From NCBI GenBank assembly GCA_964567755.1, contig CAZMNW010000008.1:1-64000 (forward strand): a DNA stretch of 64,000 nucleotides, read 5' to 3'. A program made the position numbers and the translations under genes. The notes below the pieces were generated by a model. It was not told the origin of the DNA, searched no databases, and saw only the letters and a list, made by a program, of their open reading frames with translations. Positions 10,691 through 20,363 of this stretch are shown in pieces (position 1 is the first letter of the stretch; every line of letters begins with the position of its first letter). The stretch is from DASRJW01 sp964567755 (GTDB lineage: Bacteria; Krumholzibacteriota; Krumholzibacteriia; G020349025).

Positions 10691-11584
10691 TCAAGGGAAC
10701 AACCCACGCGTGGCCCGCAAAAATTCCGCGGCCACCTCGGGCTCACCGGTTTCCGGCGTCGCAGCCGGCGGCTCGAGCGTGGCCAGCTCCTGGGCGCGGC
10801 GATGCAAGGTCACCAACGCCGCGGCGGCGTCATCGTTGCGCGGGACGACGCAGAAGACCGCGCCGATCGTGGCACACGCACTTTGAGCCAAGCGCACATC
10901 GTCGACTTCGGCGCCGATGACTGCGACCAGACGGGGGCGCACCGCATCGATGCCGCTCAAGAGCGTCGCTGCGGGCACCCCGGGTCCGAGATCGACCCGT
11001 TCCCAGCCGAGGTCCGCGAGCACGAGCGCCGCCAGTGCCTGCAGCAGCGTCCCGCCGCTATCCCCCGCGCCAGCCAAGAGTGCCTTCGGCGCCTCCGGGG
11101 TCGGAGGTGGCAGATGCGCACACAGATGACGAGCTGCGTCCTCGGCAACTCGGCGCCCGCGCCGGCGTGTGAAGTCGTCCGTTGCCTCGGCATCGCGTCT
11201 GGTCACCGCGGCCAAGAGGACGAGTCCGGCGATCTCCGGCACCGGCATGCCATGACGATGCAGGTCGGTGAGCCAGGTACCGACGCAAGCCTCGTCGCCG
11301 CGCGCCAAGGCTTCAGCCACCCGTGTTGCCAGCGTCGCGTGACTTCGCTGCATGAGGAGGAGCGACAGGGCATCGTACTCTGCCGCCGGCCGCAGCTCCG
11401 GGAGCGTCGTGCTCGTGCCCAGGCGGCGCGCCGCTTCCCCCACGTCCTGGAGGCGAAACTTACGATGGCCGCCGGGCGTGCGCACGCAGCGCAGCAATCC
11501 CGAATCCGTCCAACGCTTGATGGTCGAAATGCTCACGCCGCAGATGCGGGCGAGTTCGGCAGTCGTATAGAACCGTTCGCGCAT
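10691..11584 (-). CDS. MerR-type regulator with a degenerate B12-binding-fold domain
   Basis: 297 residues. The N-terminal winged HTH reads YTTAELARICGVSISTIKRW then PGGHRKFRLQDV, the DNA-binding layout of CarH/LitR-like regulators. A helical middle domain (about 85-165) matches the B12-binding cap. The C-terminal Rossmann-like domain starts ALLAGAGDSGGTLLQALAAL and includes GWERVDLGPGVPAATLL. The DxHxxG motif that ligands cobalt is absent: GDSGGT stands there. It may therefore sense something other than cobalamin, or nothing. It is divergent from the lipoprotein gene at 11802, so 11585-11801 probably holds promoters for both. Confidence 0.8.
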   Translation of the reverse strand: MRERFYTTAELARICGVSISTIKRWTDSGLLRCVRTPGGHRKFRLQDVGEAARRLGTSTTLPELRPAAEYDALSLLLMQRSHATLATRVAEALARGDEACVGTWLTDLHRHGMPVPEIAGLVLLAAVTRRDAEATDDFTRRRGRRVAEDAARHLCAHLPPPTPEAPKALLAGAGDSGGTLLQALAALVLADLGWERVDLGPGVPAATLLSGIDAVRPRLVAVIGAEVDDVRLAQSACATIGAVFCVVPRNDDAAAALVTLHRRAQELATLEPPAATPETGEPEVAAEFLRATRGLFP

Positions 11585-11801
11585 CGCTGCCACCCATCCT
11601 TCCCCACAACCAGTCCGCCGCGATCGCAAGGGCGACCTTGCAGCGCCCGCGGCGGAGGGTAATGGTCTGGAGTACGAGGCGCAAGCAGAGGGAAACAACG
11701 ATTGCTCCGGCAGTTCCCGGGTGTAACCTGGTTCGCTCGCGAGCCGTATTGCCAGACGATCGGTCTGGTGGCGGGACCCGTTCGTTCGTGGAGGAAACCC
11801 T

Positions 11802-13427
11802 ATGCGCAGCGCCCGGTGGTGGATCGTCGTTTCGACCGTGGTTCTCGGCTGCCGCGCCGAGGTAAAGGCGCCCGAGCTGCGCCGGCCCATCGAATCGATG
11901 CCGGCGGGGGCCTGCGTCCTGCTCGTCGCATCGGACCTCGCCAACACCTGGGAGCGCGCCGAGGCGCACGACGCGCTGACACTGCTGCGCCGGGCATTGC
12001 CGGAAGAATTGATGGCGCCGCCCGAATTGGTGGCGTTGCAAGCGCGACTGACCGACTTCGAAGCGCGCACGCAAACGAGCCTGCGCGAAGATCTGTGGCT
12101 CAACCTGGTGAAGCAGCGCATTGCCGTCGGGGTCTATCCCGGCGACGGCGACGCTGAGACAGAGATTCTCTTTGTCGCCGAGCTCGACGACGCCGAGCGC
12201 TTCGGCACCGCTTTCGCGGCGCTGATGCAGGAGACAGCCGGCGACTGGCAGTGCGAAAAAACCGCACTGGATGGCCAGCCGGCATGGCGCGTGCGCGATG
12301 GACAGCGCCTGGATGTACTCGTGCTCCAAGACGGGGCCTTTCTCGCCGTGTCGACGGTTGACGATCTCGTGCGCGGCGCGCTCGAAATCCAGCGCGGCAG
12401 TTCGCAGGCCTCGGCGCTGCGCGAACCCGCCTGCATGGCGGCTCTCGACGCGCTCGGTCCCCATAATGTCGGCATCGTCAGCGTTGGACGCGAAACGGGG
12501 GCGTGGGCGGCGCAAGGGCTGACCTGGGATCGCGAGGGTGTGCACTTCAAACGCGTCGTGCCGTTGCCGAGCGCTGCCGCAGACTTAGGCGACGAAACCC
12601 CGAGTGTGCGCGATGAAATTTTGCGTTCCATCCCCGCGGGGATGACCTTGGCGTACCAGGCGCGTGCCGCGGACATGGGGCTCCTGCGCCAGCTCCTCGA
12701 CGAGCGCACTTGTTTCGATCTCCGCAGCTCGCGATCGAACGCGGCTCCCGATGTGCGTTTGGCTTCGGCACCGCTCGGTCTCGAACGCTTGCCTTTCGAT
12801 CTCGGCAAGAACTTGCTCCCATGGGCCGGAGACGAAATGGCCGTCGTGCTGGCCGAACTGGTGCCGACGGCGCTGGCGCCGTTGCCGAGCGTGGCGCTGA
12901 TCGTCGAAGTTCGCGACCACGAGGAGGCTGTGCGCACGCTGCAGCAGCTGGAGCAGAGTTTCGGCAGTCTGCCGATGCTGGGGTCGGCGGAGTTCCTCGA
13001 TGTGAGCTATGGGGGCAAGACTTACCGCAGCCTAGCGCAACCGGTGCTGGAGGTGCTGGCTCCGAGCTATCTGCAGGACGGCGATCTCGTGTTCCTCGCC
13101 TCCACGCGCGAGCTGCTGCAGCAGATCATCGACACGCGCCGCGCTGGACGGCATACATTGTTGCGCGATGCGACGTTTCGTCCGTTCGGAAACTTCGTTC
13201 CCGGTGACGCCAGTCTCGTCGTTTACGCCGACCAAACCAAATTGCACCACGTGTTGACGCAAGTGGCTGCGCTGCCGCGACTGTGGGGGGAAGGGGTGGC
13301 GAGAATCGTCGACACACTCGACGAACTCACCGTCGTCTTCGAGCATTTCCCAGCCAGCGCCACCTACGTGGAGCGCACACCGACGCTGTTGCTCATGAGC
13401 GGCTGGATGCGCGAAGCGGCGGAGTGA
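11802..13427 (+). CDS. large lipoprotein of unknown function (DUF3352-like)
   Basis: 541 residues with a lipobox-like end to a short signal peptide (VVLGC, Cys at residue 17). The mature part opens PAGACVLLVASDLANTWE, a pattern seen in DUF3352-type proteins, which begin with a P-A-x-x-x-x-x-V-x-x-D segment. Two similar halves each have a F-x-x-A-x-x-A-L-type helix after strands. No catalytic motif is visible. GGAGGA lies 6 bases before the ATG. Its 3' end overlaps the convergent glpD 3' end by 35 bases. Confidence 0.65.
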   Translation: MRSARWWIVVSTVVLGCRAEVKAPELRRPIESMPAGACVLLVASDLANTWERAEAHDALTLLRRALPEELMAPPELVALQARLTDFEARTQTSLREDLWLNLVKQRIAVGVYPGDGDAETEILFVAELDDAERFGTAFAALMQETAGDWQCEKTALDGQPAWRVRDGQRLDVLVLQDGAFLAVSTVDDLVRGALEIQRGSSQASALREPACMAALDALGPHNVGIVSVGRETGAWAAQGLTWDREGVHFKRVVPLPSAAADLGDETPSVRDEILRSIPAGMTLAYQARAADMGLLRQLLDERTCFDLRSSRSNAAPDVRLASAPLGLERLPFDLGKNLLPWAGDEMAVVLAELVPTALAPLPSVALIVEVRDHEEAVRTLQQLEQSFGSLPMLGSAEFLDVSYGGKTYRSLAQPVLEVLAPSYLQDGDLVFLASTRELLQQIIDTRRAGRHTLLRDATFRPFGNFVPGDASLVVYADQTKLHHVLTQVAALPRLWGEGVARIVDTLDELTVVFEHFPASATYVERTPTLLLMSGWMREAAE

Positions 13428-15030
13428 GGCTCGTCGCATCGATCTGCATCTGCAGTCCGGCGATGGCTTCCGCGCGCTGCAGTGCAGTCCACCCGAGCTC
13501 CGCAGCGAAAAGATTCGCCACGTGCTCCACGGCATCGAGCCCGTGGCACGGCGCGTATGCCATGCGCGAGCGGCGGAAGAACCAATCCTCCAAACGCAAC
13601 GCCATTTCTTCGCGCAACGCGAAGATCACTTCGGCTGCGATATGCGGGAAGTGCGGGCACAACGTGTCGGCGCCATGCGGGAGTTCCTGTGCCAGGGCCA
13701 CGACCCGATCGGCGCGCGTGCCATGGACTCGCAACAGGTGCTGCACCGTGGCTGGTGTCAAACCGCTCGTCTGCACGCAGGCGGCCACGGCGTTTTGCCA
13801 AGGCGGGCCTTCTTCCCAGTGCTGCTTTGGCCCCCACGGCAGCGCCCCGCCCGGAAGGGCGAGCCCCGCGGTCCGGCATCGCTGCCGGCGACCCAGCCGG
13901 CGCAGCACCCGGTTCACGACTTCCTCGGCGACGGCGCGATAGGTGGTGTACTTGCCGCCGACGACGCAAAAGAGCCCAGGAGCAGGCTCGAGAACGTCGT
14001 GCTCGCGCGGCCGCGCCGAGGCCCGGCCGCCCGCGGCGCGCAGCGGTCGCAATCCGGCGAAGGCTGCGATCACATCGTTGCGCGCGAGCCGCGCGTCGGG
14101 GAAAAAATGATTCGCGGCTGCGAGGAGATAGTCGACTTCGCCGGCAGTCGCCGTCACCTCGTCGGCGTTGCCGTCGTCGGCAAGATCGGTCGTGCCAACC
14201 AACGTGTGCCCATTCCATGGCAAGACGAAGAAGATGCGCCCGTCCGCACCCGCGGCCAGGGTGAACCCGTGGTTCACCAGCCCGCGCACCACGATGTGCG
14301 TGCCCCGCGTGGGTGACACCGGACGCGAAGTCTGCGGTAGCGTGGCAAGGAGCGCGTTGGTCCATGGTCCGGCGCAGGCGACGACGACGGGTGCATGGAG
14401 CTCAAGAGTTTCACCGTTCTGCGACGTCACTTCGACGCCGCAGACGCGGCCATCGCGCGTCAGCAAACGGGTCACTGCGGTGTAGTTGAGCGTCACCGCG
14501 CCAGCCTCGCGCGCGGCGACGACATTGGCGAGGACCAGGCGTGCGTCGTCCATGCAGGCGTCATAGTAGAGCGCGAGTGTGCGCAGGCCCTCGCGTCGCA
14601 GACCGTCGCGCCACGGCTCGGCTCGCCCCGGCTCCAACATGCGGTGGCGGTGCACGTTGCGAAACGCCGCCAGAACATCGTACAGCCACATGCCGGCGCG
14701 CAAGGCCAAGGGGGAAAGGCGCGAATCGTCATAGAGGGGAAAGACGAAAGGCAGCGGGCGTACGAGGTGCGGGGCAGTTTGCAACAAGATGCGGCGTTCG
14801 CGGCACGCTTCCCAGACCAGCCGCAACGCACCGTTTTCGAGGTAACGCAACCCTCCATGCACGAGCTTCGAGGTCTTGGAACTGGCGCCGGCGGCGAAAT
14901 CGTTCTTGTCGAACAGCGCAACGCGCAGGCCGCGCAGCGCCGCGTCGCGCGCGACGCCAGCACCGTTGATCCCGCCGCCGATGACGACGAGATCCTGCTC
15001 CGGCGCCACGCTGGACAATCGGTCGCGCAT
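13393..15030 (-). CDS. glpD: aerobic glycerol-3-phosphate dehydrogenase
   Basis: 545 residues from the ATG at 15030 (a GTG at 15060 would add 10). The FAD-binding GGGINGAG is at residues 18-25. Family blocks KTSKLVHGGLRYLENG, LYYDACMDDARLVL, PTRGTHIVV and FAGLRPLRA follow. The C-terminal DAO_C domain is present. GlpD oxidises sn-glycerol-3-phosphate to dihydroxyacetone phosphate at the inner membrane and feeds electrons to quinone. No glpK or glpF is in view. The C-terminal KYTTYR segment, conserved in the family, is intact. It follows the PEGA gene by 20 bases. Confidence 0.95.
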   Translation of the reverse strand: MRDRLSSVAPEQDLVVIGGGINGAGVARDAALRGLRVALFDKNDFAAGASSKTSKLVHGGLRYLENGALRLVWEACRERRILLQTAPHLVRPLPFVFPLYDDSRLSPLALRAGMWLYDVLAAFRNVHRHRMLEPGRAEPWRDGLRREGLRTLALYYDACMDDARLVLANVVAAREAGAVTLNYTAVTRLLTRDGRVCGVEVTSQNGETLELHAPVVVACAGPWTNALLATLPQTSRPVSPTRGTHIVVRGLVNHGFTLAAGADGRIFFVLPWNGHTLVGTTDLADDGNADEVTATAGEVDYLLAAANHFFPDARLARNDVIAAFAGLRPLRAAGGRASARPREHDVLEPAPGLFCVVGGKYTTYRAVAEEVVNRVLRRLGRRQRCRTAGLALPGGALPWGPKQHWEEGPPWQNAVAACVQTSGLTPATVQHLLRVHGTRADRVVALAQELPHGADTLCPHFPHIAAEVIFALREEMALRLEDWFFRRSRMAYAPCHGLDAVEHVANLFAAELGWTALQRAEAIAGLQMQIDATSLTPPLRASSRS

Positions 15031-15050
15031 CCTTGCCAGCCTGCGGCTTC

Positions 15051-16037
15051 CTACGGGCACTCGAGACGGATGGAGAGCTTCGAGCTCCGGCCCTGCTCCC
15101 AGCCAGCGGCCGAGAGCAGACGAACGTGATCGCTGCAGCCGTCGAGCTCGAACCGCACGACATGATCCTGTGTCGGGTCGACGCGGACCTCGAGCGGCGT
15201 CGTGCCGAGCACGCGTTCGTCCACGGCCACCCGAGCACCGGAGGGCTCGCTTGCAAGTTGCAAGGCGATCGTCGGGCGCTCCTGTGAAGGCACGGCGAGC
15301 AGATCCTGTGCCGGCGGCGGCGATGCGTCGGGGAGCCCGAGCTGCGCGGAAGGAGCTGCCGTGGTCGAATCCATCGCCGCGGCCGACTCGTCCGGAAGCG
15401 CGCTCGCGTCTGGCGGCAGGATCGTATTGCCGCGAATGACGATCGACGTCGCCGCCGTGGAACTAGCGGCAGCGGCGGGGTTGGAATCCGCCATCGAACC
15501 GGCCGCGGCGGCGGACGCAGTCACGGCCTGTGTGCCAGCCGCCTGCATGCCGGCGACCGAAGATGCAAGGGCCGCGAACTCGCTGGCCGTCACCAGGCGA
15601 AAGTCCGTGACGACGCGATCCGGTGTCCCGCGCCAGTCCTTGTGGATTTCCGCTGCGACATACGTCGTCTCTCCCGCTCGTACGTTCGCGGGTTCGACGC
15701 TGGCGATGCGATAAGGCGTGGTGTCGCCTGCGAACGCACGCGCTCGATACGTGGCCTCGAGCTTGTAGCGACCGGGTCGGAGCTCGAGATCCAGTCGCGC
15801 ATCCTTCCACCAAGCGATCGCGGGTTCGGCTTGGATGGGAACGCCATTGACCGCGTACTCGATGTCGCGCGGCGTGCCGAGAACGATGGCGACGAGATTG
15901 CCCTCCGCCCCGCCGTGGTCGAGCGGCTGGATCGCGCTGGTCGCGTTGACAGAAACAGAAGCAGGTGGGGCGGCGCAGCTCGAGGCGGTGAGGGCCGCGA
16001 GGACGAAGCTTCGGGCGCGCCAAGATCGGCCGCGCAT
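15051..16037 (-). CDS. lipoprotein with C-terminal PEGA domain
   Basis: 328 residues from the ATG at 16037. The signal peptide ends in a lipobox, ALTASSC, with Cys near residue 21. An N-terminal beta domain (about 30-150) binds an unknown partner. A long Ala/Ser/Pro-rich linker follows. The C-terminus is a PEGA domain: LASEPSGARVAVDERVLGTTP, then LEVRV and HVVRFELDG. PEGA domains are small surface folds found in envelope proteins. An upstream ATG at 16163 would place 42 residues before the signal peptide, so it was rejected. It is divergent from the phosphatase gene. Confidence 0.8.
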   Translation of the reverse strand: MRGRSWRARSFVLAALTASSCAAPPASVSVNATSAIQPLDHGGAEGNLVAIVLGTPRDIEYAVNGVPIQAEPAIAWWKDARLDLELRPGRYKLEATYRARAFAGDTTPYRIASVEPANVRAGETTYVAAEIHKDWRGTPDRVVTDFRLVTASEFAALASSVAGMQAAGTQAVTASAAAAGSMADSNPAAAASSTAATSIVIRGNTILPPDASALPDESAAAMDSTTAAPSAQLGLPDASPPPAQDLLAVPSQERPTIALQLASEPSGARVAVDERVLGTTPLEVRVDPTQDHVVRFELDGCSDHVRLLSAAGWEQGRSSKLSIRLECP

Positions 16038-16304
16038 GCGCACTCCAGATCCAAGGTTCGAAGCGGCGGAATGGCGCTCCTGGAAGGGGGCCAAACACAG
16101 GATAGAATCACCTGAACGATAGCGTCTTTCTCCTTGTGATGCAATCGGTTCTGCGTGGGGCAACGACGCCGGTGCCCGACCACTCTCGCTCCGGGCCCGT
16201 GCGAGCGGCAGGCGAATTGTGACGCGCCAATCCCCGTGCTAGCCTGATGCCGTTCCCTGTTTCTTCCATCTCGGATCCGCCCACGGCGCAGACTGGATTC
16301 GCGC

Positions 16305-18344
16305 GTGCAGGGATTCCACGAACGCTCGAAGGCTGGGTTGCGGCGCGTGTGGCGCTCGCGCAGCGGGAAAGTCGTCCTGGTGCTCGTCGTGCTGTCGCTG
16401 TTGCTGCAGCGACCGATGCTCCTGGTGTTCCCCGCTGCGCTCGTGGCGTGGGTTACAGCGAGCGCACTCCTCTCCCGGCTCCTGGATTCGGTGCGCGCCA
16501 AGCTGATGGCCTTCTACCTGCATGCGGCGTTGCTGCCGCTCCTGCTCGTCGTCTGCATTCTCCTGTTCGTGGGCTACGTCGTCCTCGGTCACGGCAGCGC
16601 CCAGGTCGTGGAACAGCGGCTCGAAGCACTCTCCAGATGGATGGATCAGAGCGGCAACGAAGCCGAGACGCGCTATTGGCGCGCGCGCGCCGCTGGCGCC
16701 AATCCAGAGCGTGCGGCCACGATGGCGATGCAAGCTGTCGGAACGGCGGCCGCGGAGTCGGCGATGGTGTGGTGGGTACACACCGGGCACGGCGCGCTCG
16801 TCGCAGCCCGCGGCGAGCCGCAGCTGGCGCAGCCATTGCAGCCGGAGTGGCTCGAGGATCGCAGCTTCGCGGGATTGGTGCTCGATGCGTCTGGGCGCTT
16901 GGCGTTGCGCCTGCATCGGGTGGTCGACGAGGACGCGACAACGTCCTTCCGTTTCGGCGCCGTACTGCCGCTCACTTCGGCGTTGCTCGAGCGCTCCCCG
17001 GCGCGGCAAGCGCAGCATCTGTTCGGGGGGTTGGGTGCGGCGGGCCGGTCACTCGCAAGCTCGAACGCGATGGAGTCCGGTGGCGGCGACGGCGTGCTGG
17101 CGTGGGTCGAGCCTGGAATCGCAGACGCTGATTCGTCGCGCGCGTGGCTCGCGGCAGCACAACAGCACTTGTCGCGGGCGCTGGCGGCGCAATCGCGTTT
17201 TCCGGCGTTGCACTGGGACTACCGCGGCCATCCGGTCGAGTGGAACAGCGGGCGCACCGAGGTCAGCGGTCCGCCGATCTACATCGCGTTCTCGCTCGAA
17301 GGCGCCACCCGCGCTCTGTTGCGCACCAGCTTCGAGACCCTCGGTGTCATCACGAGCGTCGTGTGCGTGGTGTGCGGCGTCCTGGTTCTCTTGCAAATCG
17401 TCGCCACCGTGCGTGGGTTCGCTTATGCGCGCGCCATTGCCGGCGCAGTCACCAAGCTCGATCGCGGCGTGCGCGCCTTGCGCGCCGGCGACTTCGGCAC
17501 CCGCATCCAACCGCGCGAACGCGATCAACTCGGTCGCTTGGCACTGGCCTTCAACGACATGTCGCAACAATTGCAGACGCTGTTGCAGCAGCGTGCCGAG
17601 CACGAGAGTGTCGAGCGCGAGATGGCGGTTGCGCGTGCGGTGCAGAAGCGGCTGTTCCCGGAACGCATGCCGCAGACGCCGGCGCTCGAGGCGAGCGGCA
17701 TCTGTCTGCCGGCGCGGACGGTAAGCGGGGACTACTACGACTTCATCCCCGTGACAGGTGGCATCGATGTCGTCGTCGCTGACGTGAGCGGCAAGGGAAT
17801 GTCTGCGGCGTTGCTCATGGCGAGCGTGCACGCGGCGCTGCGCAGTCAGTATCCCATCGACGGCCAAGAAGCGCCGGACCCCGGGGCCATTCTGGGCCGA
17901 CTCAATCACCATTTGCATGCGACGCTCGAACCGTCGCGATTCGTCACCCTGTTCCTGGTTAGGGTGTTCGACGATGGCCGCGTCCTGTACGGCAATGCCG
18001 GTCACAACCCCGCGGCATTGGTGCGCGGCGACCACGTCGAGTGGCTGCAGGAGGGTGGCCTGCTGCTCGGACCTTTCGCCGGCGCCCGCTTCGCCAGCAC
18101 CGAGCTCTGCGTTTGCGCCGGGGACTTGCTCTGTCTCTACTCGGACGGCGTCACCGAAGCAGAGGGCGTCCACGGTGAGCATTTCGGCGACGAGCGGCTG
18201 GCCGCCGTGCTCCGCGCCGGGAGCAATCTCGATGCCGCAGCGCTGCAGGCGTCCGTGGTCGCCGCCTTGCGCGATTGGCAAGGGGAGCGCGAGCCGAGCG
18301 ACGACATTACACTGGTAGCGCTACGCATCCAGCGCGGTCTCTGA
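16305..18344 (+). CDS. membrane-bound HAMP-SpoIIE (PP2C-type) serine phosphatase
   Basis: 679 residues with a GTG start. Helices at about 22-34, 38-57 and 70-95 are followed by an extracytoplasmic sensor region to about 335, another membrane helix, a HAMP domain (RALRAGDFGTRIQPRERDQL) and a short coiled coil. The SpoIIE phosphatase domain runs from about 440 to the end, with SGDYYDF, VADVSGKG, GNAGHNPA, YSDGVTEA and PSDDITL; the metal-binding Asp residues are all present. Such proteins dephosphorylate anti-anti-sigma factors in partner-switch signalling. No STAS or anti-sigma partner gene is adjacent. It overlaps the convergent glycosyltransferase gene by 24 bases. Confidence 0.92.
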   Translation: MQGFHERSKAGLRRVWRSRSGKVVLVLVVLSLLLQRPMLLVFPAALVAWVTASALLSRLLDSVRAKLMAFYLHAALLPLLLVVCILLFVGYVVLGHGSAQVVEQRLEALSRWMDQSGNEAETRYWRARAAGANPERAATMAMQAVGTAAAESAMVWWVHTGHGALVAARGEPQLAQPLQPEWLEDRSFAGLVLDASGRLALRLHRVVDEDATTSFRFGAVLPLTSALLERSPARQAQHLFGGLGAAGRSLASSNAMESGGGDGVLAWVEPGIADADSSRAWLAAAQQHLSRALAAQSRFPALHWDYRGHPVEWNSGRTEVSGPPIYIAFSLEGATRALLRTSFETLGVITSVVCVVCGVLVLLQIVATVRGFAYARAIAGAVTKLDRGVRALRAGDFGTRIQPRERDQLGRLALAFNDMSQQLQTLLQQRAEHESVEREMAVARAVQKRLFPERMPQTPALEASGICLPARTVSGDYYDFIPVTGGIDVVVADVSGKGMSAALLMASVHAALRSQYPIDGQEAPDPGAILGRLNHHLHATLEPSRFVTLFLVRVFDDGRVLYGNAGHNPAALVRGDHVEWLQEGGLLLGPFAGARFASTELCVCAGDLLCLYSDGVTEAEGVHGEHFGDERLAAVLRAGSNLDAAALQASVVAALRDWQGEREPSDDITLVALRIQRGL

Positions 18345-19100
18345 ACGCAGGGAGGGTGCCGGCGGCGGCATCCCACCCGCGTACCATTTCTGCAAGCGCT
18401 CCGGCCCTACCCCCAAGCGGAACAACGCCAGCAGCAGGACATTCCACGCCTGTTGGCGCAGCACGCCACGCCGCAGGTAGCGACGCGGCGACGCCTGCAC
18501 GCTGCCGCGGGCGCGTCCGAGCGTGCGCGCGTGCCGCAGACGCGCCAGAAAGTCGACATCCTCGAAGAGCGGCCATTCCGGGAAACCACCGATGCTCGCG
18601 AAGCGGGCGCGCCGGACGAACAGGGCGGCTTCGCCGAACTCGGTCCAGGGGCTCTGCACGTGTGACAACAGCGACACCAGTCGCAGCAGCGGATGCGGCG
18701 AACCGTAGTCGATGGCGAAGACGCCGGCGTCGTCACCACGCGCCAGGACATCGCACATGGCGTCGAACGCACGCACCGGCAATTGGCAGTCCGCGTGCAG
18801 GAACACCAGGACGGAACCGTGGGCGGCGCGTGCGCCCGCGTTCATCTGCACGCCCCGGCCGGCGGCGGTGCGGAGGACACGGGCGCCGGCAGCACTGGCA
18901 AGTGCGCATGTGGCGTCGCGACTCCCACCATCGGCAACGATCACATCGACCACACGTGAGTCTTGGCACAACTCTGCGACAGTGCTGGCAATCCGGGGGG
19001 CCTCATCGAGAGTCGGGATGACGACGCTGAACGTTGGAACGTTCCCGGGCCGAGGCTCCGCGTGCAGCGGCCGTGTTATGCTGCGCTCCGTTGCCACCAT
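18321..19100 (-). CDS. family 2 glycosyltransferase (TIGR04283-like)
   Basis: 259 residues with a GT-A fold. The N-terminal strand is FSVVIPTLDEAPRI, followed by VIVADGGSRDAT (nucleotide-binding Asp), LFLHADCQLP-type DxD region (VLVFLHADCQLP), FGEAALFVRR and FPEWPLFEDVDFLARLR (ED acceptor motif). This pattern with ADGGS and FLHAD is typical of the TIGR04283 subfamily, often next to arsenosugar or SAM genes, though not here. The ATG at 19100 begins MVATERSITRPLH. It is divergent from trxB with 93 bases between starts. Confidence 0.9.
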   Translation of the reverse strand: MVATERSITRPLHAEPRPGNVPTFSVVIPTLDEAPRIASTVAELCQDSRVVDVIVADGGSRDATCALASAAGARVLRTAAGRGVQMNAGARAAHGSVLVFLHADCQLPVRAFDAMCDVLARGDDAGVFAIDYGSPHPLLRLVSLLSHVQSPWTEFGEAALFVRRARFASIGGFPEWPLFEDVDFLARLRHARTLGRARGSVQASPRRYLRRGVLRQQAWNVLLLALFRLGVGPERLQKWYAGGMPPPAPSLRSETALDA

Positions 19101-19193
19101 GCTCCCATGCCACGCGGTGATCGGAGAACCCCGACGCGGCGCCCGAGTATAGCGGTGGCCATCCCCCTCCAGGGTGATCGGAGCGCAACCCAG

Positions 19194-20132
19194 ATGAGTG
19201 AAGTCGAGCGCGTGTTGATTCTCGGTTCCGGGCCCGCAGGGCTCACGGCGGCGATCTACGCCGCCCGCGCCAACCTCGAGCCCGTCGTCATCGAGGGCAT
19301 GCAACCCGGTGGGCAGCTCACGATCACGACGGAAGTCGAGAACTATCCGGGTTTCAAGGATGCCATCCTCGGGCCGCAGCTGATGGACGAGATGCGTTTG
19401 CAGGCACAGCGCTTCGGCACCCGCTTCGTGCGTTTCGAGGCGACGCGCGTCGATCTGTCGCGCCGCCCGTTCACGGTGTGGGCGTCCGACACCGCGTTGC
19501 ATTCGCGCACGCTGATCGTTGCCGCGGGCGCCAGCGCCAAGCTTCTGGACTTGCCGGCGGAGAAACAACTCATGGGGCACGGTGTGTCCGCATGCGCCAC
19601 CTGCGATGGCTTCTTCTTCAAGGGCAAAGACGTTGTTGTGGTCGGGGGCGGCGACACGGCGATGGAGGAAGCCACATTCCTCACCAAGTTCTGTTCCCGG
19701 GTCACGGTCATCCACCGGCGCGAGCGTCTCCGGGCCTCGGCGATCATGCAGCAGCGCGCCGAGAAGAACCCGAAGATCGATTGGCTCTGGAACACGGTCG
19801 TGACCGACATTCACTCGCCGGAGAAGAAAATGGTGACGGGAGTGAGCTTGCGCAACCTGCACACCCAGGAAGAGATCGAGTTCCCGACTCAGGGCGTGTT
19901 CGTGGCCATTGGCCATCAACCGAACACCCAGGTGTTCGCCGGTCAGCTCGACATGGACCCGGTGGGCTACCTGCGGGTGCAGCCGTACAGCACGCGCACG
20001 AATGTCCCCGGGGTGTTCGCGGCGGGGGACGTTGCGGACATGATCTATCGCCAAGCGGTGACTGCCGCGGGCACCGGGTGCATGGCGGCCATCGACGCTC
20101 AGCACTTTCTCGAGGAACACGGCGAGACTTGA
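19194..20132 (+). CDS. trxB: thioredoxin reductase
   Basis: 312 residues, the usual length. The FAD-binding motif is GSGPAGLTAA near residue 11. The redox-active CATC is at residues 134-137. The NADPH motif is GGGDTAMEEA, and the FAD C-terminal block is GVFAAGDVADMIYRQAVTAAG. It passes electrons from NADPH to thioredoxin in the cytoplasm. The ATG at 19194 begins MSEVERVLILG; longer upstream reading has no homologous content. The 231 bases between trxB and ssb show no gene. Confidence 0.97.
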   Translation: MSEVERVLILGSGPAGLTAAIYAARANLEPVVIEGMQPGGQLTITTEVENYPGFKDAILGPQLMDEMRLQAQRFGTRFVRFEATRVDLSRRPFTVWASDTALHSRTLIVAAGASAKLLDLPAEKQLMGHGVSACATCDGFFFKGKDVVVVGGGDTAMEEATFLTKFCSRVTVIHRRERLRASAIMQQRAEKNPKIDWLWNTVVTDIHSPEKKMVTGVSLRNLHTQEEIEFPTQGVFVAIGHQPNTQVFAGQLDMDPVGYLRVQPYSTRTNVPGVFAAGDVADMIYRQAVTAAGTGCMAAIDAQHFLEEHGET

Positions 20133-20363
20133 GGGATCGAGCCATCCCGCCTGCCGCCCGGCTTTGCAGGACGGTGGCGTCTTCGACTTGGACAGCGGGT
20201 GGAAACGCCGGGCACGGACGATTGGCACGCGCAGCGTGCAGCCATGGCGGTGTCGTTCGGCGCGAGAATTGCGGTGCCGTTGACGCCCCGCGCGACGATC
20301 CCTACTATCGAACATTCACCACCGACCGCCCGCGCGGCCGAGGAATCGAGGAGAGGAGAGAAC

